The notes under the pieces: generated by a model
What the model saw: the letters and a program-made list of their open reading frames with translations, nothing else
What the model was told of the DNA's origin: nothing
The model's database searches: none
Part shown: piece after piece, positions 20,282-31,809 of the stretch
Layout of the letters: each line of letters opens with the position of its first letter
Position numbering within the stretch: the stretch's first letter is position 1
From: Dermanyssus gallinae
Taxonomy: Eukaryota > Arthropoda > Arachnida > Mesostigmata > Dermanyssidae
Direction of reading: 5' to 3'
NCBI GenBank assembly: GCA_003439945.1
Contig: QVRM01003947.1
Coordinates: forward strand, 1-64,000
DNA length: 64,000 nucleotides
Made by a program: the position numbers and the translations under genes

Positions 20282-20554
20282 TTTTTTTTTTTTTTATAAG
20301 AGAGTTTGCACGGGAATGCGTTTACGCAGACTAGGCCCATTCTGAGCCAAAAGTACTGTGGGACTCGAAGGCCAAACCTAGTAGATACCTAGGCCTTCCC
20401 TACCCACTAAACCCGCCAAACAATTTCTGCTACCAAAGAGCCCCCGGTCGCTATTTGCATTCCTTCAGGAGCCCACTAGTAGCACAAATCTCTCTTTTCT
20501 CAAGGCACTGGTGTCTTTTGACTATAGAATGTTACTTAAGAAAACTTGATACAA

Positions 20555-23500
20555 TCACACGGTGGCAGCTCGCTCTCTTTGCCTTTCAAGGATCTCTTTC
20601 GTCCGCAAGATAGCTTCGACTGCGTTGGACACGAACTCCCAACAGTCACTGTCACGGAGCATATGCTCGGCGAGGTTCTCAGGGGTAATTGCGCATGTGC
20701 TGAGCGCCGCCTCTAGTCTAGTCCGATCCGTTTCAAAGCGCGAGCACTCGAACACCGTGTGCTCGGCTGTATCTGCTACCCCGCTTGCACATAGCAGACA
20801 TTGTGGAGAAGTCACTTTGTGGATCTTGTAGAGGTAGGCTTGGAAGCAGCCGTGACCGCTTAGAGCCTGCGTCAGGTGATACGTCGTCTGACCATGGTCT
20901 CGCTTGTACCACCCGCGCAGGTCCGGAATCAGACGTCTTGTCCACGCCCCTCCACCAGGACTGCCGTTCTCCAATTCTCTCTGGAGCGCTTCCAGCCCCT
21001 CCTCCTCCTCAGAGGACCTGCTCTCACCATCCGTGTCTCCCTGCTTCTCTCTCCAGAGCCGGGCGTGCTTTGCAATTATTGCTTCCCACGGTATGGCTCT
21101 AGCAAGAACTAGAGCCGCCGTGGCACCTACTGTGCGATATGCTCTAGAGGTTCGCAGAGCAGCTCTTCGTTGCACACTTCTAAGCTTCTTTCTTGTTCTT
21201 TCTCCTCCCCGTGCGAGAGCAGTAGGACCCCAAACTGGTGAGGCGTATAGGACGATGGAGTCCGCAACCTTGGCTAGAAGCCGGCGACGATTTTCCCCAG
21301 CGCCTCCAAGTCGGGGCAAAATTTTTGCTAGGTCCTGTGACATCTTTTCTGCACGCGCTGTCACTGTGTGTACGTGGTTCACAAATGTCATACCCTCATC
21401 GAGTATGACCCCTAAATACTTAACCGCTCTCTTCGTATATGCGACGACTTCACCATTTAATCGGATTGTCAGCTTGCGAACCCGTTTCCTCCCCCTGAGC
21501 ACAATAGCTTCGGTTTTGTGACTGGCCAGCCGTAGTTGGTGTTGTTCTAGCCATCGGCTAACCCTCATCAGCGCCACTTCAGCCCTGTGCTCAAGGTCTT
21601 GAGCCGTTTTGCCTCTAATAACAAGCGCCAGATCGTCGGCGTAAGCGAGAGCCAGCGTCTCAGGTGGTAGGTCAGCCAGACGCAGAACCCCATCGTATGC
21701 GACATTCCACAAAACCGGCCCGAGAATTGAGCCTTGCGGGACGCCGGTTGTCATCAGCTTATGTCTACCCTCGTTACCCCAAAAAATCACTCGTTCGCTG
21801 AGATAGCTGTCGATTACACGCTGCAGGTAAGGTGAGATGCCCTTCTCGCGAAGAGCTTCCTTTATCACGCTCCAGGGCATCGAATTGAAGGCGTTGCTTA
21901 TATCTAACAAAACCACCAACACCGCGCCCCTGGTCTTCAGTGATTTTTGCCGCTCTTCTTCGGCTATCTTTAACACACGCTCGATGGCCATGAGAGTTGA
22001 CCGGCCTCGCCGAAAGCCATATTGCTCCTCCGAGAGCAGAGAATTATCCTCGAGTTCTCTGACCAGTCTATTAGTTATGACCCTCTCGAAGACCTTGCCG
22101 ACGGTGCTGAGCAGGCAGAGTGGTCTCAGGGAGGAGGGGTCCCCAGCGGGCTTGCCGGGCTTTGGAATAAGCGCCACCCGAGCTCTTTTCCACTCCGCTG
22201 GGAACTGTCCGCTCGTCAGAATCCCATCCGCTACCTCGCGTAAGTATTCAGCTGCTTCTGCACCGAGGATCTTGATCACCGAAGCAGGGACCCCGTCAGG
22301 GCCTGGTGCCAAGCCCCTCTTTTTGGCTGTGGCCTCCGCAATCTCCGCAGCTGTGACTGACGGCGGAGGGAAAATCTTGCCGTAGTCTCCATTAGCCGCC
22401 ATTATAGTTAGCTGAATGTCCTCCGTTGCATCAGGGAACAGCCTAGCGATGGCCGCTGTCTGAACTTCCTCGGTTGGACGGGTATGGAGGGGTGAACACA
22501 TTGCTTTTAGCTTGCCATGGGCTAATTTATAGCCTAGCCTCAACATCTTCACAAAGCACTTTCCACGCTCGTTCCTTGCTTTTTCGGATCAGCCATTTAA
22601 GCCCCCTGCGAGCCAGTCGAAGCTGCTCCAGCTTTTTTATGCGATCCTCTTCGGTGCCGCTATTTCGCGCACGATTGTACGTTCTGCGTGTCTTCGTGCA
22701 CCATCGCCTGGCTTCTGCTATTACTTGTGTCCACCAGTACTTTGGGGGACGTCTTGTCCCATTTCCCCCACGAGTCTCTCCGCCCGTTGACGCCGCTTCG
22801 CAGGCCTCAGCCACAGCTTTCATGAGACCCTCGACTGTGGCTGTACCGCCGCTTCTGGCGCCGAGTTTTTGGCGAACCACTTTTCTAAATTCCTCTACAT
22901 TAACATTTTTTCACGCAGCTCGTTGGGGCGGCAAGTCTCTCTCGTTCTCTTCCCGGGCAGCACCCAGGAGGTATAATATATACCGATGGTCGCTAAGGGT
23001 CTCCACGTCATTGAGAACCCTCCATCTAGTTATTCTCGCGTTCTCTGTGATCATCGTAACATCCACGAAAGATCCTTGTCCTGTAGTTCTTTGGAACGTC
23101 GGCGTTGATCCCTCATTGACCACCAGAAGCGCGTTTGACGCAACCCAATCAGAGAGCTCCTCTCCTCTTTTGTCCCAGCCTGCCGCACCCCATTCCGGGG
23201 ACCAGGCATTAAAATCCCCTGCTACCAGCGCTGGCCGTTGCCAGTTGTCTATCATCAGATCCTTCAGGTCTTCCAGAAAGCTGCTGAACTCTTCAAGCGT
23301 CCGATTTGGTGAAAAATAGCAGCTGAAGATACGCTCCCCACCGCGGAGTCGGATTAATGCCACGCCGCTGATGTGGCCGTACTCCTCGACAACCACATTC
23401 TTGTTCACTACCCACACCGCTGCATCGCCTCTTTCATCAACAAGCCATCGCCTAGCACCGGCGATTGCCCTGTTTGGTTCAGAGACGAGGCAGATGTCCA

Positions 23501-23594
23501 CGCCTAAAGAGGCGACTGTTTGCTTTAGGAGGTCGTGAGCAGCAGCACACCTGTTTAGGTTGATCTACATTATTAGCTTAGACCTGCGGTTCAT
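20555..23594 (-). pseudogene. ORF2 of U6 type, two nonsense codons and a 14-bp deletion, U4
   Basis: The start ATG is at 23594. TAG at 23565-23567 replaces a Gln codon (residue 10), TGA at 22911-22913 replaces a Trp codon, and a 14-bp deletion near 22550 relative to U6 shifts the frame. Downstream of that, 665 codons of reverse transcriptase and C-terminal domain are open (22552-20555), with LLDISNAFNSMPW, GVPQGSILGPVLWN, YADDLALV and the CX2CX9HX4C motif. The copy cannot make a full protein but is otherwise almost identical to the intact ORF2 of U6. Confidence 0.9.
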
Positions 23595-25374
23595 TAGATT
23601 CAGTAGAGATAATCTCTGTAAGACTCTCTTTATCCGGTTCGACTTGTAACGCATCGGGCGTGTGAGGCGAGGGCTTTCTATTACGCGAGACGTACGTGTA
23701 ACCGCCTTCCTCCATCTTTTTGATCTCTCCAGTCGCGCCCACGTTGTCTTTCATGCGGTTTCTGGCCCGGTCCTGTCGCAGCTCTGCCGTGTATCGTCTA
23801 AATACCTCGCATGCCATCGACCTTGCGCCGTGACCCTCTTTCTGACACAGAGGGCAGCACTGAGGATTTTTGCAGCTTTTTGCAGCATGCCCAGCCTTTC
23901 CACAGTTAAAACAAAGCCTATCTTCTAGTCGTTCTTGCTTCTCAGTGCATTTTGCTGCAATATGGCCCGGCTTCAGGCAGTTGTTGCAGAGTGTTGGCTT
24001 GGCAACCTCCCGTATAAAGCATTTTCCCCATCCAAGGTTCACCCGACCTATTGACAGTAGCTTTTGCGTGCTCTTTGCATCAGCCCGTACTGCAATTGTT
24101 CTGCTGCCAGTATGGCTAAGACGCGGTTCGTCAGCTTCTAACATGGCAGGTTTGTTTTTGCCTAAGAGCTTCCGCAGTTCTACCTCAGCTTTTTCTTTCG
24201 TCGCTCGGGTGTCGACGTCTCGGATAATCAGGTTGGCTCTAAAAAGGCTAGCTTTCTCCACGACATTCATTGCCGTTTCCTTGCGGATTTTATCCATGAG
24301 TGTTTGCCTTCCACCTTCCTTTGTCTCTTTTAAGACAAGTACGATATCTTGGCTGTCTCCCCTGGCTTTTGCAGTAGCTTGTATCAGAACGCCGTCTAAT
24401 TCGGAGGGGTTAATTTTCTCTTGTAGCGCCTTTACTTTGTCGCTATACGAGCTGCCCTCTTTATTTTCAATGACCAGCGTGCTTGTTCGGCCCCTGATGT
24501 TACATTTATCGCCCCGAGAACGTCGGTGTGCATCTTCGTCTTGTGCTTGCTTCGGTTCTGAGGTCTCTTCGTCAACTCGTTGTCTTCTGTCTCTAGTAAA
24601 AATCCCCCCGGTACAGTCATCCTTGCCATGGACGACTTCAACAATCTTTCGTGCCATTGTCAAGGCCAATCCAATGGGTAAAATATAAGTTATTTCATTG
24701 CTATTGTGTTCTTTCTCCGTGTTCCAGGCTGCCGTGTCCATAACCAGTCGGAACATTTTTTTTATTGCTTCAAGAACCTCTTCTGCCGTTATCTCTTTGA
24801 TTTTCCCGATGATCAACGTTCGCGGGGGAGGTGCCTTCTCAACGCCATTGTCCTCGCTTGTTTCATCGGAGACTAGCGCGACTGAGTCTTGCGCCTTTAT
24901 AACGATAATTTGTCCAGCTTTTATTTCTGGCCCCCCTTCCTTGGTGAACCTGTCCACCGCCGGGAAAGCAGTCCCTAATTTCTGGAGGGTTTTTTGTTCC
25001 TCATCCTTTTCTGCTTCGCTAAGAAGCACTATCTTCGGAGTGGATGTTTGTGAAATGCCCTTTTTGACTATTCTGGTGTGAAGGAAGGCTCCTTTAGGCC
25101 ACTCTAGTATAGTCTCCCCACCTTGGAGTCTTATCCACGCCACGCCTTCAGCGCTACCGAAATCTTCAAGTTTTATCTGCTTGTTTGTCACCCAAACAGC
25201 CGCGTCACCCCTCTCATCGACTAGCCATCCCCTGGCACCGGCGACTGCCCTGTTCGGTTCTGAGACAAGACAGACGTCCACCCCCATAGAAGAGACTGTC
25301 TGCTCTAAGAGGTCGTGGGCGGCAGCGCACCTATTCAGGCTGACCTGAATGATCAGCTTGGGCCGCTGGGTCAT
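23578..25374 (-). CDS. In-frame fusion: ORF2 endonuclease start joined to ORF1 C-terminal half, 598 aa, U4
   Basis: The frame opens at the ORF2 ATG (25374, MTQRPKLIIQ). It encodes about 90 residues of endonuclease including VSEPNR, then passes without a stop at 25105/25106 into the ORF1 sequence EWPKGAFLHTR. It carries on through the gag central region and all three zinc knuckles to TAA 23578-23580. Only one base of shared sequence lies at the joint. The protein would have an incomplete endonuclease (no GDFN or SDH motifs) on an RNA-binding tail. Whether it is expressed is unknown; it may be an accident of deletion that happened to stay in frame. Confidence 0.7.
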   Translation of the reverse strand: MTQRPKLIIQVSLNRCAAAHDLLEQTVSSMGVDVCLVSEPNRAVAGARGWLVDERGDAAVWVTNKQIKLEDFGSAEGVAWIRLQGGETILEWPKGAFLHTRIVKKGISQTSTPKIVLLSEAEKDEEQKTLQKLGTAFPAVDRFTKEGGPEIKAGQIIVIKAQDSVALVSDETSEDNGVEKAPPPRTLIIGKIKEITAEEVLEAIKKMFRLVMDTAAWNTEKEHNSNEITYILPIGLALTMARKIVEVVHGKDDCTGGIFTRDRRQRVDEETSEPKQAQDEDAHRRSRGDKCNIRGRTSTLVIENKEGSSYSDKVKALQEKINPSELDGVLIQATAKARGDSQDIVLVLKETKEGGRQTLMDKIRKETAMNVVEKASLFRANLIIRDVDTRATKEKAEVELRKLLGKNKPAMLEADEPRLSHTGSRTIAVRADAKSTQKLLSIGRVNLGWGKCFIREVAKPTLCNNCLKPGHIAAKCTEKQERLEDRLCFNCGKAGHAAKSCKNPQCCPLCQKEGHGARSMACEVFRRYTAELRQDRARNRMKDNVGATGEIKKMEEGGYTYVSRNRKPSPHTPDALQVEPDKESLTEIISTESNEPQV

Positions 25375-27895
25375 TTTCATTAGAGCATTCCGCAATCGTG
25401 AGTTCCCCTTCCGTCTTGCCTTCCGTAGCCTGCGCCACGGGGGTCGGGGGTTTTGCGCCATGGGCAACATAGTTGAAGCCGCCCTCCTTCATCTTTTCGA
25501 TCTCCGTCGCCGCAGCAACTGTGGCTGCCCGCTTTTCTTTTCGACTCTTTGCTCGGCCTTGGCGTAGTTCCGCTGTGTACTGCCTGTACACCTCGCAGGC
25601 CATTGAGCTTACTCCGTGATCCTCTTGATGACACAGCGGGCAGCGCCGGGGGTTTTTGCAGGTCTTTGCCATATGGCCAGCAGTTCCGCAGTTGAGACAA
25701 AGCCGGTCCTGCGGTTGTCGCTTCTCCGTGCAGTTTGCTGCTACATGGCCCGGTTTCAGGCAGCTGTTGCAGAGAATGGGTTTGGCAACTTCCTGTATGA
25801 GGCACCGGCCCCACCCGAGGTTTACCTTCCCAATCGCCAGCAATTTCTCCTTGCTTTTTAAGTCAGCTCGGAATGCAATTGTGCGGATGCCTCCATAGCC
25901 GAGTCGCGGCTCATCAACCTCGAGGTCAGCGACCCTGCATCCCTTTAGAAGTTGACGCAGTTCGACCTCAGCCTTCTCCTTTGTCGCACTAGCATCAACC
26001 TGGCGAATGATCAGGTTGGCTCTAACTCGGCGGATTTTCTCCGCGACGTTCAATGCCGCTTCCTCGCGGATCTTGTTCGCCAGAGAGTCTCGTCCGCCCA
26101 CCTTCGTCTCCTTAGGGACTAGCACCACGTCCTGGCTGTTTTTGGCTTTGGATGTGGCTTGCATCACCACCCCATCCAACTCGCGGGGATTTACTTTTTC
26201 TTGCAGAACCTTTACGATGTCGCAATATGTGCTACCCCCTTTGTTTTCAATTATTAGTGTGCTAGTTTGGCTTCCGCTAGCGGCCTTCCTCCGTGGAGAT
26301 GGACATCGTTGCTTCCCCGTGTGGACCCCTTTCAAGACGGCACCGTCTGCGTCAACACGCTGCTTCTTGTCTCTGGAGTAGATTTCTCCGATGCAGTTTC
26401 CCTCGCCGTGCACGACTTCAGCAATCTTCCGTGCCTTGGTCAGTGCCAGACCCGTGGGAAAGAGGTACAACACCTTGCTGCGACCTTCGTTATCGTCGCT
26501 GTGCGCAGAGGCGACCTCGTCTCGAACGAGACGGAACATCCTCGCCGACATTGAGAGAATTTCTTCGGGGGTTATCCCTTTGGTCTTCCCGACGACCAGC
26601 GTTCGCGGGGGAGACGTCTCTTCAGTGGGCCTATTTTCTATGTCAGCATCGTCGATGACGAACGCAACGGAGTCCTGCGCTTTAAAGACGGCCATCTGAC
26701 CCGTCTTAAATTTAGCGCCGTCTTGTTTGGTATATTTGTCGACCGCCGGGAAGGCCGCTCCCAATTTCTGGAAAGTCTCCCTTTCACTTACTTCCTCTTC
26801 CTCGCAGAGTATTACAAGTTTCGGAGCAGTAGTGTAAGCGATGCCCCTCTTGACCACTCTGGTATTAAAGTAGGCTCCTTGGGGCCATTCCTCGTCCAGC
26901 AGTTGCATAGCATCCTCAGTTCCCTTACTTGCACGTAAGACTTTCTCCCTTGTAGCCGATATCCTCTCCTTTTCCAGGCGCGCCTTTTTCTGCTCGGGAG
27001 TCTCCCGAAGCATTACAAGCTCATCAGATGTTTGTTTAAGCTGTGCCCGTAGATCGGCAATCAGCAGCTGTTCTTCGGTGGCAGAAAGATTTTCATCCTT
27101 GCTGCAGCGGTAGGCGGCTGCCTTTTCTCGAAGTTGATTGTTCTCGTTCATTACTTCGATGAGCTGAGCTCTAAGCTCTTTTAGTTCTGCTTTCTGCTCC
27201 GCAATCTTCTCCGCATGTTGCTCCTGGCGACATTTGTTTTCACTTTGAGCTTCCCTCAAGGTTAGTGTCGCTTCCTGGATTGCGGCAGAGGTGTTCAGGC
27301 CATCCATAGCATGACCCTTTAGTGACTGGAAGGCCTCCATGACTGCTGGTAATTGAACTTCAGTCCACGCCTTTGCCTCTTTGACCAAGTTTTTGATCTC
27401 GACCACCACGTTCTTGTATTTGTGGTCCTCGATGCATACTCGTGCAAGTAGTTCGCGGATCTTCTCAAGTCGTACTGCCGTCGTCCTTTCAAGGTCCGTG
27501 ATCTTATCTGCGTTCTTTATTATTGACTCACCAGAAGTGGAGTGCTCGTCAGTCCTGGTTTTCTTCTTGTCATCAGAGAAGACGGAGGCCGGAGAAGAAG
27601 GCTTCCTCTTGCCCGCGCCCCTCCTTCCATCTTCTAACTGTTCTACACCGTCACTTGGTCTATTGGCATTTCCACATGAAGCCGATCGACTTCTTGACGG
27701 CGGCGGGGACCGAGGCAGACCCCTCCGCGCAAAGGGGTTCACAACCTACGCGGAAGATTCATCTCTTCCACTTCTTCCAGTCACTGTCTTCGACGAGGAG
27801 GCCTGGTTGCCTACCTCCTCCGCCGAACTCTCCTCTTGAGGGTGGGAAACCCCTGCTGGTGGCACTGATCCAGCTTTTTTGTCGTTACTTTCCAT
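25331..27895 (-). pseudogene. ORF1 of U7 type with one nonsense codon, U4
   Basis: This 2565-nt frame (854 aa) opens with MESNDKKAGSVPP at 27895 and closes at 25331. A TAG at 27746-27748 replaces the Glu codon seen in U7 at the same place (codon 50). The remaining 803 codons are open and include the coiled-coil region and three knuckles (CNSCLKPGHVAANC, CLNCGTAGHMAKTC, and a CX2CX4HX6C knuckle). Restart at a downstream Met is conceivable but speculative. It is nearly identical to 44532-47096. Confidence 0.9.
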
Positions 27896-28422
27896 AATGT
27901 TGTTTCTTTCTTGTTTAGGTACTTGTCGGTTCTTGGCCGTCTACCATTGCGGCGGGGTGTCACGGTGACTCGCAGCTGCGGGCTTTTAGGGGACCATGGC
28001 CTCGGCAATGCGCCCCGTTAAACACATTGTTAAGTCCCATCCGGTCGCCAGCCGGCATAACAGTAGTCTCGGGATTTACAACGGATGATAGGGCAGCCAG
28101 GTTTGGGTTGGTTACTCCCTCCCGGGCCCCTGTACTATCCGCCGGCCCGCGTGCCTCACGGTTTTAGAGCTGTACCCTTGATCCCCTGAGCTTTGACTGC
28201 GTCCACTGCCTCCTCCGCCATGGCAGTGCGGCCTGGAGCTCCGCAAGTACTCTCCATACCTCTCGCCCGTTGGGGCCGCTAGCAGCCCTCCTCCGCGCGA
28301 GAGGATCCATGTTTTGGTCCGCGCCGGGTATTTGATTTCCCCGGTACCCGCCATATCTGGCGAGCATTCCCCTATCCGCCACCTGGGGACGCGCCCAGTA
28401 GGGGACCAGTAACCCCCCTGGG
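27896..28422 (-). promoter_or_regulatory. 5' UTR, shorter type, U4
   Basis: This 527-nt leader lacks 39 nt that other leaders have between the CCGGG hairpin and the ARRRA-coding stretch (near 28306-28312). The missing length is a multiple of three and keeps the small leader frame open. The same deletion is in U7, as expected from their shared origin. Confidence 0.7.
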
Positions 28423-28446
28423 AACCTAACCTAACCTAACCTAACC
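28423..28446 (-). repeat. Telomeric TTAGG repeat spacer (24 nt)
   Basis: Perfect repeats lie between the U4 5' end and the U5 poly(A) tail (T run 28447-28461). Confidence 0.95.
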
Positions 28447-28686
28447 TTTTTTTTTTTTTTTAATATATAAAGAAGAGAACGGGCAAATGCATTTGCGCAG
28501 ACCTAACCTTACCACCGCAAAGCGGTTCATTGTAAGGAAAAGTACTGTGGGACTCGGAGGCTGGAACCTAGTTCTGATACCTAAGCCGCCCCTACCCACT
28601 AAACCCGTCTTCCCCGCAGCCATACCCCTCGGTCGCTATTTGCATTCCTTCAATGGGTATAACCGCGCGTACTCTTTGTCTTCCTA

Positions 28687-28726
28687 GGCGCTGGTCTCTT
28701 CTGCGCTGGCCTGGTCTCTTTTGGCC
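28687..28726 (-). other. Twin RNA hairpins directly after the ORF2 stop, U5
   Basis: GGCC-(11)-GGCC (28723-28726/28708-28711) is followed by a second hairpin whose outer pair is lost (GCGCT where GCGCC is expected, 28703-28707/28687-28691), leaving four base pairs. The TAA stop is at 28727-28729 with no gap. Confidence 0.68.
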
Positions 28727-31700
28727 TTAGACAATTGTGTCAGTACTGCCAACCTGCTCACGCTGCCTTTCCAAATTCTCTTTTGTCGTCATGATCTTCT
28801 TCGCCATAAAGGACACACTTTCCCAGTTGGCTTCATTAAGAAGCGCGTACTGAACGAGATTCTCCGGTGTGATTGCTTCCGTTCCTATCGAGACAGCCAG
28901 TAGCCGCCTCTCTGACTCGAACCGTGCACATCGGAACATTGTGTGTTCCGCCGTATCCTCTTCCTCACCGTCACAGAGTAAGCAGAGTGGGGACAAGACT
29001 CTGCAAAATCTGTGAAGATAGGCTTGAAAACAACCGTGGCCGCTTAGTACCTGCACTAAGTGATACGTTGTTTCGCCATGGCTTCGTTCGTGCCAAGCTC
29101 GTAGGTCGGGAATTAGACGTTTTGTCCACCTGCCACCGCCAGGCTCGTCGGCATCCCACTTCCTCTGCAACGTCTCCAACATATCAACTTCTTCCTCTTC
29201 TTCAGATAAGGCATTGTTTGCGTCAAATTCTCCATGTTTTTCTTTCCATTTTTTGGCGTGTCTTGCAATTGTGATTTCCCACGGCGTTGCCCTGGCTAGC
29301 GCAAATGCTGCCATCGCGCCTACCGTTCGATACGCTCTCGCCGTTCGCAGGGCCGATCTGCGTTGTGCGCTGCGTAACTTCTTTCTTAGGCCTTGGCCTC
29401 CTCGTGCTAGGGCAGTGGAGCCCCACACCGGAGAAGCGTACAGCACAATAGAGTCAACCACTGTGGCCAGTAGACGCCGGCGGTTTTCTCCAGCCCCGCC
29501 CAGTCTGGGCAAAATCTTTGCTAAGTCCTGCGAGACTTTTCCGGCCCGGGCAACTACTGCGTGCACGTGTTTGACAAATGTCATGCCTTCATCCAGCACC
29601 ACCCCGAGGTATTTTGCAGTTTTTTTTTGTATGGGCGACTACCTCCCCGTTTAAACGAATAGCCAGTGTCCGCATTCTTTTTCTTCCTTTGAGCACCAGT
29701 GCTTCAGTCTTGTGGCTAGCCAGTCGTAGTTGGTGTTCTTCTAACCAATGATTAACCCGCGTTAGCGCAATTTCTGCTCTCTGCTCCAACTCCTCAGCCG
29801 TCTTAGCTCTAATCACTAGTGCTAAGTCGTCGGCATATGCAACTGTTATTGTCTCTGGCGGAAGGTCTGGCAACCGTAGAACCCCGTCGTACGCCACATT
29901 CCAAAGAATCGGGCCAAGGATAGAGCCCTGAGGAACGCCTGTAGTCATTGGTTTCTCTTGACTTTTGTTTCCCCAAGTGATAACACGCTGACTTAAATAG
30001 CTGTTAATCACCCGTCTCAGGTAAGATGATATGCCCTTTTTTTGAAGGGCTTCTCTGATAACACTCCACGGCATTGAGTTAAATGCGTTGCTGATGTCAA
30101 GCAATACAACCAACACCGCTCCCCTTGTCTTTAACGATTTACTCCGTTCTGCTTCGGCCACTTGCATCACTCGCTCGATTGCCATTAACGTCGACCGCCC
30201 TCGACGAAAACCGTACTGCTCCTTTGAGAGCAGGTCATTTTCTTCTAGTTCCTTGACGAGTCTGTTGGCTATCACTCTTTCAAAAACTTTTCCTACAGTA
30301 CTTAGCAGACATATTGGCCTCAGAGAGGAGGGATCATCAGCGGGCTTGCCGGGTTTTGGTATGAGAACTACCCTAGCCCGTTTCCATTCTTCCGGAAACA
30401 CTCCACTTGCTAAAATTCTATCTGCCACCTTACGCATGTATTCAGTGGCTTCCATGCCCAGAGCTCTAATCAGCCCAGCCGGGATTCTATCTGGACCAGG
30501 TGCTTTACCACCTTTCTTAGTCGTTGCTTCGATAATCTCAGCATTTGGAACCGGAGGCGGATAGGCGTTTTCTTCTAAGTTAAAGTCACTTGTAGAATTT
30601 AGCCTGTTTTCTATCGCGTCAGGAAACAGTCTCGTAATAGCTGCATTTTGCAACTCCTCAGACGGACGTGTATGTAAACTCGAAAGCATTGCTTTGAGCT
30701 TTCCCGTAACGATTTTGTATCCAAGTCCCCATGGGTTGGTTTCGACCTCATCACCTAGCGCCCGCCAAGCTCGTTCCTTACTCTTCTTGATCAGCCACTT
30801 TAAACTTCGCCGGGCATACCGAAGCTGTTCTAGCTTTGTCTGGCAGTCTTCTTCGCTGTTGTTTTCTGCTCTTAGCGCTCGGTAGTACGTGCGACGAGTT
30901 TTTGTACACCACCGCCTGGCTTCAGCAATTACAGGCGTCCACCAGAATTTTAGACGGCGCCTTCGCCCTCTTCCTACACTTTCGGCAAGGTTTTTCTCAG
31001 ACGACGCCGCTTTGCATGCCTCTCGCACCGCCCTCATTAGCTCTACGGCCGAAGGCGTAATGCCGGTTGTATTTCCAAGTTTTTGACGTACTTCATTTCT
31101 AAAAATGTTTTCATTGATATTCCTCCACCCAGTTGGCTGAGGTTCTGACTCGCTTGCGCCTTCTCTTAACTTTCCGCCTACTTGGAACGTAATGTATCGG
31201 TGATCGCTAAGACTTTCCACGTCTTCAAGCACTCGCCAGCTGTCCAGTTTAAAATTCTCGGAGATCATTGTTATATCGACAATGGACTCTTGACCCGTGG
31301 TTCTTTGAAATGTTGGCGCAGAGCCTTCGTTGGCTACTATCAGCCCAGCGGATGCCGCCCAGTCTGATAACTCTTCCCCTCTTTTGTCCCAGTGTGTCGC
31401 CCCCCACTCTGGAGACTTAGCATTAAAATCCCCCGCCACTAACGCAGGCCCCATACGGTCTGCTCTAAGCAAATTGATCAATTTGTCCAAGAACTCCTGA
31501 AATTCTTCAAATGAGCGGTTTGGTGAGAAGTAGCAGCTGTAGAAACTCTCCCCGCTTTCGAGTCTTATCCACGTGACACCCTCAACACTTCCAAATTTTT
31601 CTACAGCAATGTTTTTGCTTACCACCCACACTGCTGAATCACCTCTCTCGTCAACAAGCCATCCTCTGTTGCGGGCAACTGTCCTATTCGGTTCCGAAAC

Positions 31701-31809
31701 CAGACATACATTGACACCTAGGGAAGACACCGTTTGCTCTAAGAGATCGTGTGCAGCCGCGCACCTATTCAGGTTGATTTGGAGTATTATCAGAAGGCCG
31801 TCTGTTCAT
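28727..31809 (-). pseudogene. ORF2 with two frameshifts, U5
   Basis: The conserved ATG is at 31809. One extra base in the ORF1/ORF2 overlap (near 31795) puts this ATG out of frame with the rest, so the downstream frame lacks its normal start. The body is open from about 31770 to 29620, with VSEPNR, GDFNAKSPEWG, SDHRYI, LLDISNAFNSMPW and YADDLALV. An extra T in a run near 29620-29628 then shifts into the C-terminal part (29602-28727), which holds CX2CX9HX4C (CLLCDGEEEDTAEHTMFRC). U8 lacks that extra T. Confidence 0.9.

Larger units (their letters stand above)
20282..28422 (-). mobile_element. Chimeric SART-like unit U4 (two fused elements)
   Basis: At 8.1 kb this is longer than any other unit. 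From the 5' end it has a leader and ORF1 of the U7 type, the first about 90 codons of a U7-type ORF2, then at 25105/25106 it switches to the middle of a U6-type ORF1. It continues through a U6-type ORF2, 3' UTR and poly(A). The left part matches 34839-39700 and the right part matches 44307-47623 with very few differences. It is best explained by a 4,606-bp deletion between neighbouring elements in a duplicated array; a mis-assembly is the alternative. Confidence 0.88.
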
